Source: Gemmataceae bacterium
Lineage (GTDB): Bacteria > Planctomycetota > Planctomycetia > Gemmatales > Gemmataceae
Direction: 5' to 3'
Length of the DNA stretch: 55,783 nt
Assembly (NCBI GenBank): GCA_020847555.1
Contig: JADLBT010000509.1
Location: 1-55,783, forward strand
In this document: positions 1 to 8,890 of the stretch, piece after piece
Layout of the letters: each line of letters opens with the position of its first letter
Position numbering within the stretch: the first letter of the stretch is position 1
Notes under the pieces: generated by a model
What the model was told of the DNA's origin: nothing
Database searches by the model: none
The model's input: the letters and a program-made list of their open reading frames with translations, nothing else
Translations under genes and position numbers: made by a program

Positions 1-1
1 C

Positions 2-898
2 AAGCGCGCCAACAAGGAGAGGCTGGCGCGCGTCATCAAGGACACGGCGTGGGTACTGGTCGATCCCGACTCGCTGTTCGACATCCAGGTCAAGCGCATC
101 CACGAGTACAAGCGGCAACTTCTCAACGTCCTGCAGATCATCCACGAGTATCTGTGCCTGGCGGAGGACGGGAAGGTGCCGGCGCAGCCGAAGACGTATG
201 TCTTTGGCGGCAAGGCGGCGCCGGGGTACTGGGCGGCCAAGCAGATCATCAAGCTGATCAACAACGTTGGCCGCATCGTCAACAATGACGCCCGGGCGAA
301 GGACTGGCTGAAGGTCGTCTTCGTGCCGGACTACCGTGTCTCCCTGGCGGAGGTCATCATCCCGGCCGCCGACCTGAGCGAGCAGATCTCGACGGCCGGG
401 AAGGAGGCATCCGGGACCGGGAACATGAAGTTCGCCATGAACGGCGCGCTGACGATCGGCACGCTCGACGGCGCAAACATCGAGATCATGGAGGAGGCCG
501 GGGCGGAGAACATCTTCATCTTCGGGCTGAAGGCGGACGACGTGCAGCGGCTGAAGCGGCAGGGGTCGTACAACCCGGGCGAGTACTACCGCCGCAGTCC
601 GGCCGTCCGGCGCGTCATGGACGCGGTGCGCTCGGATCTGTTCTGTCCGCGCGAGCGCGGTCTGTTCCGCTGGATCTACGACCGCCTGCTGGCTCCGAAC
701 GAGGAGTACTTCCATCTGGCCGACCTGGATCCGTACATCGAGGCCCAGCGGCAGGCGTCGCAGACCTACGCCGACCGGCCGACATGGGCGCGCAAGGCGA
801 TCCTGAACGTGGCCCGGATGGGCAAGTTCTCCAGCGACCGCACGATCCGGGAGTACGCCCAGGACATCTGGGGTCTCACCCCGATCCCGGGAGAGTGA
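2..898 (+). CDS. glgP: Glycogen/alpha-glucan phosphorylase, C-terminal part (5' end outside window)
   Basis: Releases glucose-1-phosphate from glycogen or other alpha-1,4-glucans with a pyridoxal phosphate cofactor (GT35 family, cytosolic). The frame is open from base 2, so only the last 298 residues are seen. Conserved blocks run in order: RIHEYKRQLLN, a KAAPGYWAAKQIIK segment, then EASGTGNMKF followed by NGALTIGTLDGANIEI. The lysine after NM (codon 428-430) is the PLP-binding residue, so the active site is intact. The protein ends normally just after a WGL motif. A perfect 23-bp inverted repeat follows the stop. The family call is firm; whether glycogen or maltodextrin is the main substrate cannot be told from this part. 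Confidence 0.96.
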   Translation, partial: KRANKERLARVIKDTAWVLVDPDSLFDIQVKRIHEYKRQLLNVLQIIHEYLCLAEDGKVPAQPKTYVFGGKAAPGYWAAKQIIKLINNVGRIVNNDARAKDWLKVVFVPDYRVSLAEVIIPAADLSEQISTAGKEASGTGNMKFAMNGALTIGTLDGANIEIMEEAGAENIFIFGLKADDVQRLKRQGSYNPGEYYRRSPAVRRVMDAVRSDLFCPRERGLFRWIYDRLLAPNEEYFHLADLDPYIEAQRQASQTYADRPTWARKAILNVARMGKFSSDRTIREYAQDIWGLTPIPGE

Positions 899-905
899 GC
901 AGCCT

Positions 906-966
906 ACCAGCCCGAAGCGCCAGCGACGAGCGTTTGTGGCACCCGTCGCTGGCGCTTCGGGCTGGT
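906..966. repeat. Intergenic palindrome, family A copy 1
   Basis: Perfect 23-bp inverted repeat (906-928 and 944-966) around a 15-nt loop. The arm contains the core agcccgaagcgccagcgacg. It directly follows glgP and could fold in RNA, but no T-run follows, so it is not a standard intrinsic terminator. Related copies lie near 15456, 17172, 25795, 28065 and 30882. Confidence 0.85.
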
Positions 967-1132
967 GGGGCTGGTAGTCGCTTCAGAAAATGCGTGCGTC
1001 GCCCCGCACCGCCTGCTATCCTCAACCTCCGTTAACTCCCCGAAGCAGGACGCGCCCCCTCGGACGATCCGACACCTGGCTCCTGTCTGATCGAGGGCCG
1101 TCGCTGCGCGTGGACCGTCAACGGAGAGACCC

Positions 1133-4100
1133 ATGTTCCCCCCACGCTGGTTGTGCGCGCTGCTCTGCCCGATCGGCAACCGGCTCCGCCCGCGGCGGCG
1201 GGGCCGCTTCGTCCCGTGGCTGCTCCCCCTGGAAGAGCGTGTCGCCCCGTCCGTTGTCCCGGAGATCGAGCCGAACGATACCTTCGCGACCGCCAACGCG
1301 GTTCCGATCGTCACCGGCGATGTCCTTGACACGAACGCCACCGACTGGCTCAGGATCGCGGCGGCCATCAGCGGCCCCGGCGACGCGGACTACTACCGCT
1401 TCACCCTCACGGGACCACGCGGCGTTTTCCTCGACATCGACTCCCGCGAGACGGGTCTGAGCACCACGCTGGACGCAGTCCTGGAACTGCTCGACGCCAG
1501 CGGCACGAGCCTGGGGACCAACGATAACGGGTACGACCTCAAGGGCTTCACGCCCCCCGCAACCAGCCAGGCCAGCGCGGTCGGTCCCGACTCGTCGCTC
1601 TACCTGGACCTCCCGGAGGGCACGTACACCGTCCGCACGACCGGGGCCGCCGGCACCACCGGCTCCTACGAGTTGCGCATCCTTGCCGATCCCGATTACA
1701 CGACGGCCGTCCCGGCGCTGGACAGCTACCCGGGCGCCACCCACACCTTCTACCTCGACTGCAACGGCCACGGCGCGACGGACACCTGGGGCACGTACAC
1801 GGCGGCGCCGTTCGACTTCAACGGAGACGCCGCCCGCTTCACGCCGGCCGAACGGTTGGCGATCCAGAACCTCTGGCGGGTGACGGCCGACGACTTCAGC
1901 CCGTTCGCGGTCAACGTGACGACCGTCGATCCCGGATCGTTCGGCGACGGCCAGGCGTTTCGCGGTGTGATCACAAGCAGTGCCCCTGCCGTCATCGGCC
2001 GACCGGCCGGTACGCTTGGGGCCGCCTTCTTCAACAGCTACACCGGCCCGCAGGTCAACACCGCGTTCACGTTCGCGGAGAGTTTCGGCGCTTACATGGG
2101 CGGACAGCTCGGTCTGTCCGGGCGCATCGTGGCTGCGGCGCTGGAGCAGGCCAACACGACCTCGCAGCAACTCGCCATCGCGTTGGGGCTGGAGATGTAC
2201 TCGTCGAATGGCGTCGGGCAAGGGTCCGTGGTCCCGCACGCCATCCTGGCCAACCCCGACCTGGGACTCAACCGCGAGAAGTGGGTGATCGGGGATACGA
2301 CGGAGACCAACTCCATCCAGAACGACATGACGCTCCTCCAGGGCAAGCTCACCTTCCGTGCCGACGACCACGGCGACACACCGGAAACCGCGACGGTTCC
2401 GGCAGCCGTGGACGGCACCTACACCGCCTCGGGCGTCATCGCGAACATCCGCGGCGCAGCCGCCGACCGCGACTACTTTCGCTTCCAGGGCTCGGGGAGT
2501 ACCGCGATTTCGGTCGGCGTCGATCCCTACGCCGGCAACCTCGACGCCGAGCTGCGCCTGTACGACGCCGACGGCGTCCTCCTCGCGACGGACGACCCGG
2601 CGGCGTCCTTCACCGCCGCGCTGACGCGCACCCTCGATGCGGGCACGTACTTCATCGAGGTGCGCAGCGACCAGCAGGAGGGTGAGGCCGGGCAGTACAC
2701 AGTCCGCATCGACACGACCCCGCCCACGACGGCGACAACCACCATCAGCCTCGACGGGAGCGGCAACCTCGTGATAACCGACTCCGCCGGCGGCGACACC
2801 AACGACACGCTCACCTTTCAGTCCGACACCACCAACGCCCGCTTCGTCATCTCCGACCCGAATAACGTCCTCGCCACGTCCATCAGCGGCGCAACGGGGA
2901 ATAACGCGCACACGGTCACGGTCCCCTTCGCGGCGGTCGCCGGCCCGCAGATCCTCGTCGATACACATACCGGCGACGATGCGCTCACCGTCGATCTCAG
3001 CCTCGGCCGGTTCGCTCGAAACGTCAGCTACACTGCGGACGGCCCGGGGGACGGACTCACCGTCACCGGGGGCAGCTTCGCGACCGTCACACACACTTTG
3101 ACCGGCGCCACCACGGGAAACCTGCTCCTCGACGACGGCATCAGTCCGACGGTCACCATCGGCTACACGGGAGTCGAGCGGGCGCTGGACGTTCGCGGCA
3201 TGTCGGTCGCCACCCTCGTCTTCAACCTGCCCGCCGCGGCGACCACGGCATTCCTGGAGGACGACGGGACGGCGGCGAACGGCGTTTCCCGGCTTCGCGG
3301 CGACAACGGCACCTTCGCGACCACGCTGTTCGCGAATCCGGCGGCAAGCGGTTCCCTCGCTGTGAACCGCGGCCATCTGGCCGACACATTGACCGTCAAG
3401 GCACTGCCGGACTTCACTCGCGGGCTGACGGTCGGCAGTCCCGCCGCCGCCTTCGCGATGGTTGCTCTCGACAGCGCGCCCGCGGCGCTCATCCTGGCAG
3501 CCGGGAGCAACCTGACCATCGACGCGCTTGCTGTCGAGGTCCGGCCGGGCGCCTCGGTGCAGACAAGCAGTGCCGGAACGATCGCCCTCCGCGCTGTCGA
3601 TCGCCTCCTTCTCGGGGTCGGGGCTTCGCTCGCGACGGCGGGCGCGGCCGTCACCCTGGGCGGCGACAACCTCATGGTGAGTGACACCGCAACCGTCAAC
3701 GCGGGCGGCGGCACTGTGACGGTGCGCCAGGCCACCGGCACCACCGTGCTCGACCTCGGCGGCACCGATTCGTCCAGCGTCCTGGGGCTGACCGATGCGG
3801 AACTCGACCGCATCATCGCCGGGCGGATTGTGCTCGGCGATGTGGCGCGAGCCGGCGGCATCACCGTCAGTGCCGCCATCGATCGAGCTGCCCCCACCGC
3901 ACTGGATCTGCGGACCGGCGGCGCCATCACTTTCACCGCTGGCTCCCTCGCCACTGGCGGCGGTGACGCGAGCCTCATGACCGGCGCCGCGGGCGGTATC
4001 AGCGCCTCTCTGGCCGGAACTGCCGTGACCGCCGGCGCGGTGACGCTCGCTGTCGGCTCGACGGGCATCGGCTCGCTGACAAAGCCGCTGCGTCTCGCTG

Positions 4101-7100
4101 CCGTGACCCTGACGACCGGCCGCACCGGCGGCAGCGCGGATCAGTTCCTCATCGAGGCGGACACCGTGACCGTCGCGGCCCTCGACGCCGGCACCGGAAC
4201 GGTCGCGTTGCTCGGCGGTACGTTCGGCCTCGGCGCCTCCGACGCGATCGCCGACGCCACGGCGATCGACGTCAAGGGCGGGACGCTCGGGATCGGCGCG
4301 CACGACGATACGGTGGCAGGTGTGCGTCTGACGAACGGCAGCATCGTTGGGACGAGTGGCACGCTGACCAGCACCAGCACCTTCGACGTCCAAGGCGGCA
4401 CGGTGACGGCGCGGCTGGGCGGGGAAGTGGGCCTGACCAAGAGCACCGCGGACGCCGTTACGCTGGCGGGGCGCAACACGTTCACCGGACCAGCGGCCAT
4501 CGACGAGGGCACCCTTGAGGTAACAGGTGCGCTCGCTGCCAGTTCGGCCGCCGTCACGGTCAAGACCGGCGCGACACTTGGCGGCAACGGCATGGTGAAT
4601 CGTCCCGTGGTCGTGGCCGGCGGCGCCGTCGCTCCGGGGAGCGGCCCCGGCGTGCTGAGGACCGGGACCACCACCTTTGCGAGCGGCTCGACGCTCATCG
4701 TGGAGATCGCGGGCAACTCGTTGGCGTCGGTTCCGCTATACGACCAGCTCGCGGTGAGCGGCAACATCGCGCTCGACAACGCCACACTGGACGTTATCCG
4801 GGCACCCGGTTTCGTGCCCGCCGTCGGGGATCAGTTTCCGATCGTCGCCAACGACGGGAACAACAGCGGCGGTGGTGATGGGGTGAGCGGCACCTTTGTC
4901 CAGGGCAACTCGGTGGTCGTTGGGGGCATCGGCTACGGGATCGAGTACGCGGGTGGGGACGGGAATGACGTGGTGCTGACGGTCGAAGCCCCGCCGGTGG
5001 TGTACGTCGATGACAACTGGACCGGAACGGCGCCGGGAGCCGCCCCGGTCGCGGCCCCGGTCGGTGGGCTGGTGTTTGGGTACACCGCGTTCGCCACCCT
5101 GCCTACCGCCGTCGCCCAGGTTGCCCCCGGCGGGACGGTCATCGTCCACGGCGGCACCTACGCCGGCCTCCCCGAAGAGGCGCAGGTGAGCGATGGAACC
5201 TTTGCGGGTATCGTCGGCTACGCGGGCGTGGACGGCAATGACGTCACGCTGGCAGCCGCCGGTCCGGCGTCCTTCACCGGGTCCGGCGCCCTGGTCCTGC
5301 GCCGCAGCGGCGGGTCCATGCAGTTCCTGCGCGACGGCGCCGTCCTCGACACCCGCCCGCTGGCCGCGGTCACCGACTACGCCGTCACGGGCGACGGCGG
5401 CCCGACCACCCTGACACTCGACTTTGCCTTCGGCGGATTCTTCACCGTGGGCGGGAGAATCCGTTTCGACGGCGGTCCGGGTGGGCGCGCCCGGTTGCTG
5501 GTCGCCGGAGAAAGCCTTGACCGCGCGGACCTCAGTCTCACCGGGACAGGCGGCGGCATGCTCGCGCTCCGCGGCCGCGACGGCTCGACCGTGCGGGTGG
5601 AGTACGCAGGACTGGAGAGCGTGGACCTCGCGAGCACCGCTCCGACCGATCTCGCCGTCCGCCTGTCGGACGGGAACGATCGGGCCACGCTGGATGACGA
5701 CGACGCGGCCGGCGTGCTGCGGTTCGCGGGTACGGGTAGCACGTTCCCCGCCGTCCGCTTCCGCGCTCCGGCGGCTGGACTGCTCCTCGACCTGGGCGGG
5801 GGCGACGACGGCCTCACCGTGCGCCAAACCCGGCCGAGTGACACTGCGTTGACCATTGAGGGCGGTGTGGGGCGAAATGCGCTCACCCTGGATCTGTCCG
5901 CTCCTGGCGGCCCCCGGGTGCTCTCCCTGACGCACGACGCCGTTCGCGGGAATGCCATGTCTGGCGGTATCTCCTACCGGGCGACGGGCGGTTCGTTCGG
6001 GGATGGGGTCACCCTCCACCTGGGCGACGACAACGACACGGTATTCGTGCAAGGCACGTTGCGCGACACCCCGACGTTGGTGCAGACGGGCGGTGGGGAT
6101 GACACGATCCTTGTCTCCTCCGACCCCGACCTGTCGCGCGGGTCCATGCACACCCTGGCCGCCCCGCTGACGATTGACGCGGGCACCGGGGCGAACCGCC
6201 TGGTGGTGAGCGCGGCGGTCGGCCCCGCCGATCGGTACTGGCTGAACGCGCACGGGGTCGCCGGAACCACCGTCCCGTTCCGGGTCTTCTTCAGCGCGAC
6301 GGGTGGGAGCTTCGCGCGCGGCGTTGACCTGATCACCGGGCCGGGCGACGACACGATCGTCGTTCAGGGCCAGGCCCAGACCGCCCCGACCACCGTCTAT
6401 GGCGGCGCGGGCCAGGACGCCTTTCACGTTGCGGTGACGGAGGGGAGCGCCTACGACCGGCTCACCCTGGACGGCGGCACCGGCGACGACGGGTTGTTCG
6501 TCCACGACCAGTCGGGCGCCGCGGTCATGCACGACCGGGTGACGGTGATCGGTCTGGGTGCGGTCGAGGTAAGCTACCTGGGCGAACTGACATTCCGCGT
6601 CGCCTACCAGAACCTGGAGGATTGCTTCCCGTCGGTGGACGCGGCGGCGAGCTTCATCCAGGCGCTGTTCAACACCTCACTGGAGTTCAGGGCGGCGCCG
6701 GCCGACCTGGCGTTCTGGCGTGAGGTACTCGTCAGCGCGGGGCGGGAGGCGGTCGTTCAGGGCATCGAGCGCTCGCTGCCGGCCCGGGCGCAGGTCGTGC
6801 GCCGCTGGTTCGCTCGCTACCTTGGCCACGCGCCGGCGCCGGAGGCGGAGCAGATCTGGGCGGCGCGCCTGCAGGCGAACGCACAGGAATATGTGCTGGC
6901 GGAACTGCTGGCGACGGACGAGTACTACCTGCACGCGGGGGGCACCGACGGCGCCTTTGCGCAGCGGCTTTACGAAGATTTGCTCGGGCGGCCCGCGTCG
7001 GAGGGGGATCTGACGCTGGCCCTGCGGGACGTGCTACCGCGGGCGGGACGGACGGGGCTCGCGTGGCTGGTACTGATGTCGCACGAGCACCGCGTTCTGG

Positions 7101-7243
7101 AAATGGGCGAACGGTATGCGCACCTCCTCCGGCGCGCGTCCGGACCGAGCGAGAATGCATCCTGGGCGCTCGGCGGGCTGCCGCTCGACCTCATCGACGT
7201 GGTCTTCCGCTCCTCGGACGAGTTCTTCTACTTCGGTGGCTGA
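1133..7243 (+). CDS. Giant secreted beta-rich protein with PPC domains, degenerate metalloprotease-like domain, autotransporter-type repeat and DUF4214 end
   Basis: 2036 residues. The N-terminus is basic with a LPLEERVAPS motif (residues 31-40), the planctomycete LEPR/LEER-type secretion-associated motif. Domains by eye: a PPC-like domain (about 45-180, EPNDTFATANAV start and DADYYRF core), a region resembling planctomycete metalloproteases (about 195-405), a second PPC-like domain (about 411-527), long Gly/Asp/Thr-rich beta repeats, an autotransporter-associated strand repeat (about 1100-1175, NTFTG...GTLEV...GATLGGNG), a VYVDDNW beta-helix-like segment (about 1288-1340), and a DUF4214-like C-terminus (about 1840-2036, ending in paired YxxLLGRP-type helices). 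The expected HEXXH site reads AYMGG (320-324), so proteolysis is unlikely. It probably acts as a cell-surface or matrix protein. A long-range start further upstream is not supported. Confidence 0.85.
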   Translation: MFPPRWLCALLCPIGNRLRPRRRGRFVPWLLPLEERVAPSVVPEIEPNDTFATANAVPIVTGDVLDTNATDWLRIAAAISGPGDADYYRFTLTGPRGVFLDIDSRETGLSTTLDAVLELLDASGTSLGTNDNGYDLKGFTPPATSQASAVGPDSSLYLDLPEGTYTVRTTGAAGTTGSYELRILADPDYTTAVPALDSYPGATHTFYLDCNGHGATDTWGTYTAAPFDFNGDAARFTPAERLAIQNLWRVTADDFSPFAVNVTTVDPGSFGDGQAFRGVITSSAPAVIGRPAGTLGAAFFNSYTGPQVNTAFTFAESFGAYMGGQLGLSGRIVAAALEQANTTSQQLAIALGLEMYSSNGVGQGSVVPHAILANPDLGLNREKWVIGDTTETNSIQNDMTLLQGKLTFRADDHGDTPETATVPAAVDGTYTASGVIANIRGAAADRDYFRFQGSGSTAISVGVDPYAGNLDAELRLYDADGVLLATDDPAASFTAALTRTLDAGTYFIEVRSDQQEGEAGQYTVRIDTTPPTTATTTISLDGSGNLVITDSAGGDTNDTLTFQSDTTNARFVISDPNNVLATSISGATGNNAHTVTVPFAAVAGPQILVDTHTGDDALTVDLSLGRFARNVSYTADGPGDGLTVTGGSFATVTHTLTGATTGNLLLDDGISPTVTIGYTGVERALDVRGMSVATLVFNLPAAATTAFLEDDGTAANGVSRLRGDNGTFATTLFANPAASGSLAVNRGHLADTLTVKALPDFTRGLTVGSPAAAFAMVALDSAPAALILAAGSNLTIDALAVEVRPGASVQTSSAGTIALRAVDRLLLGVGASLATAGAAVTLGGDNLMVSDTATVNAGGGTVTVRQATGTTVLDLGGTDSSSVLGLTDAELDRIIAGRIVLGDVARAGGITVSAAIDRAAPTALDLRTGGAITFTAGSLATGGGDASLMTGAAGGISASLAGTAVTAGAVTLAVGSTGIGSLTKPLRLAAVTLTTGRTGGSADQFLIEADTVTVAALDAGTGTVALLGGTFGLGASDAIADATAIDVKGGTLGIGAHDDTVAGVRLTNGSIVGTSGTLTSTSTFDVQGGTVTARLGGEVGLTKSTADAVTLAGRNTFTGPAAIDEGTLEVTGALAASSAAVTVKTGATLGGNGMVNRPVVVAGGAVAPGSGPGVLRTGTTTFASGSTLIVEIAGNSLASVPLYDQLAVSGNIALDNATLDVIRAPGFVPAVGDQFPIVANDGNNSGGGDGVSGTFVQGNSVVVGGIGYGIEYAGGDGNDVVLTVEAPPVVYVDDNWTGTAPGAAPVAAPVGGLVFGYTAFATLPTAVAQVAPGGTVIVHGGTYAGLPEEAQVSDGTFAGIVGYAGVDGNDVTLAAAGPASFTGSGALVLRRSGGSMQFLRDGAVLDTRPLAAVTDYAVTGDGGPTTLTLDFAFGGFFTVGGRIRFDGGPGGRARLLVAGESLDRADLSLTGTGGGMLALRGRDGSTVRVEYAGLESVDLASTAPTDLAVRLSDGNDRATLDDDDAAGVLRFAGTGSTFPAVRFRAPAAGLLLDLGGGDDGLTVRQTRPSDTALTIEGGVGRNALTLDLSAPGGPRVLSLTHDAVRGNAMSGGISYRATGGSFGDGVTLHLGDDNDTVFVQGTLRDTPTLVQTGGGDDTILVSSDPDLSRGSMHTLAAPLTIDAGTGANRLVVSAAVGPADRYWLNAHGVAGTTVPFRVFFSATGGSFARGVDLITGPGDDTIVVQGQAQTAPTTVYGGAGQDAFHVAVTEGSAYDRLTLDGGTGDDGLFVHDQSGAAVMHDRVTVIGLGAVEVSYLGELTFRVAYQNLEDCFPSVDAAASFIQALFNTSLEFRAAPADLAFWREVLVSAGREAVVQGIERSLPARAQVVRRWFARYLGHAPAPEAEQIWAARLQANAQEYVLAELLATDEYYLHAGGTDGAFAQRLYEDLLGRPASEGDLTLALRDVLPRAGRTGLAWLVLMSHEHRVLEMGERYAHLLRRASGPSENASWALGGLPLDLIDVVFRSSDEFFYFGG

Positions 7244-7366
7244 GGGCGAACGAGGAAGAGAGTGGCCTGATGGGTCGCACGCCGAGCTGGTGATTCCCGG
7301 GTAGACGGCTCGCCGCGCGGACATATGCCTGCGTGGGAGATTCAGTGGATTCAGGTGAGCGGGAGT

Positions 7367-8830
7367 TTAGCGTCCCGCCTCCCGCTTCCGCCGCCACTCC
7401 TCGGCCATGCGGATGCGCTCCACCGTCGGCGGGTGCGACGCGAACAGCCAGACGGCGAACGGCGTCGGGGCGACGTTGCTGAGGTTGTCGCGCGCCAGGC
7501 GCTTCTCGGCCTCGATGAACGCCTCGGGCCGGCTCGCCAGTTTCAGCGCCGCCATGTCCGCCTGGGACTCGAAGTGACGGCTAACTGCGTTCTCCACCGG
7601 CCACGCCACCCACGCCCCCACCAGCGAGAGCAGCAGCAGCAGCGGCACCCCCGCCGGATCGGCCGGGCTCCGCAACCCGAACGGCGCCCGCCCAACCGCC
7701 CAGGTCAGGAGGCGCGCCACGAGGTACAGCCCGACGAACCCACCCAGGCCCGCCAGCAGGATGCCCTTGACGATGTGGTTGTGCTGCCAGTGCCCAATCT
7801 CGTGCGCCAGGATCGACTCGTCCTCGTCGATCGTTGCGCTCCGATACCCCAGCACCCGCCCGACTACGGCCGGTCGCATCACCGCTGGCAACTCGGCAGC
7901 GGCCAGGAGGCCGACAACGCTCGCTGCCTCCGCTGGCGAGTAGGGGGGGAGCGGCCGCAGGCTCGGCAGCGTGTCGTACAGGACGATGCGCCGCGTCGAG
8001 CCGAACCCGGTGAAGTAGGCGTTGGTGTGCCGGCCGTGCCGCGAGGCGTCCATGACGAGCACCTCCTGCACCGGCACCCCGGCGCGGTCGGCGAGGGTGC
8101 GCACGCTGGCACGCAGGTACGGATCCTTCAGCGGCGTGAAGGTGTTGAACAGCGGGTTGATCCACACCGGGAGGATGAACGCATAAAGGATCCCAAGCGC
8201 CACGCTCCCCAGGGCTCCGAGCAGCCACCACCGGCGCGGGAACAGCCGGATCAGGGCGTACAGGCCAGCCAGCGCGATGGCGCCGAGGCCGCCGGTAACG
8301 GCGAGCGCCACCCCGTAATCGCGCAGCCAGGACAGCACGTCGCGATTCGTCATCCCCCATGCTCGATCGTTCGCCAGCCGCCCGAGGCGCAGCGGCAGGA
8401 CGAGCAACTCGACCGCCAGGAAGCAGAACGCGCCGACGAGGACCACGACCGCCAGCCGGTGCAGCCAGTCGAACAATCGGTGGCGCAGGCGTTGCGTCTG
8501 ACCCCCGGCCGGGCGCGGGACGGGCACCAGCCGGTCGCAGAAGTCCGCCAGCCTGCGCCCGAACCCGGAGAAGACCACGGCGCCAAGGAAGAGCAGCTGC
8601 ACCGCCGTCGAGGACCAGAAGAACAGCCGACGCTCGAAGGCGTAGCGCAGGCCGCGCTCGATGTCGTGCCGGCTGAAGTAGGCGGCTGCCCGCGCCTCCG
8701 CCGCGGCGGACTGCGTGAACGTGGTGACGAAGAACAGCACGACGTAGACGAGCACGCCGGCGCCGATTACGGCCTTGAGTCCCGGCGTCCGCCGCAGCGG
8801 TTCGGCGGCGGGAGCATGGTGGTTCGACAA
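7367..8830 (-). CDS. M48 family (Ste24/HtpX-like) membrane zinc metalloprotease
   Basis: 487 residues. An integral membrane peptidase of the CAAX-protease/Ste24 type, which cleaves membrane or prenyl-like substrates in eukaryotes and probably acts in membrane protein quality control in bacteria. The zinc site is HEIGH at 343-347, with the third ligand in ESQAD (Glu421). Several hydrophobic segments precede it, the first at about 19-40. The start codon is TTG, chosen because a GAGGG ribosome site lies seven bases upstream; no earlier start has one. It is the last gene of a minus-strand group with the orphan (60-nt gap) and the DUF1294 gene. Length and topology fit the family. Confidence 0.9.
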   Translation of the reverse strand: MSNHHAPAAEPLRRTPGLKAVIGAGVLVYVVLFFVTTFTQSAAAEARAAAYFSRHDIERGLRYAFERRLFFWSSTAVQLLFLGAVVFSGFGRRLADFCDRLVPVPRPAGGQTQRLRHRLFDWLHRLAVVVLVGAFCFLAVELLVLPLRLGRLANDRAWGMTNRDVLSWLRDYGVALAVTGGLGAIALAGLYALIRLFPRRWWLLGALGSVALGILYAFILPVWINPLFNTFTPLKDPYLRASVRTLADRAGVPVQEVLVMDASRHGRHTNAYFTGFGSTRRIVLYDTLPSLRPLPPYSPAEAASVVGLLAAAELPAVMRPAVVGRVLGYRSATIDEDESILAHEIGHWQHNHIVKGILLAGLGGFVGLYLVARLLTWAVGRAPFGLRSPADPAGVPLLLLLSLVGAWVAWPVENAVSRHFESQADMAALKLASRPEAFIEAEKRLARDNLSNVAPTPFAVWLFASHPPTVERIRMAEEWRRKREAGR

Positions 8831-8890
8831 GGGGATACCCTCTGCTGTGAGGTGGAACGCCGGATCGTCGTGAGGATTCGTTTCGCCGAC

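Noticed and set aside
906..966. Intrinsic terminator for glgP
   Set aside because: The stem is strong but no T-run follows, and the sequence recurs as an intergenic repeat family.
1118..4393. A 1091-residue open frame on the minus strand across the giant secreted protein
   Set aside because: It is antisense to a protein with clear domains, has low-complexity Arg/Gly/Val composition typical of high-GC shadows, and no domain.
4736..6532. A 598-residue minus-strand open frame
   Set aside because: Same reasons; it is opposite the same secreted protein and has no recognisable motif.
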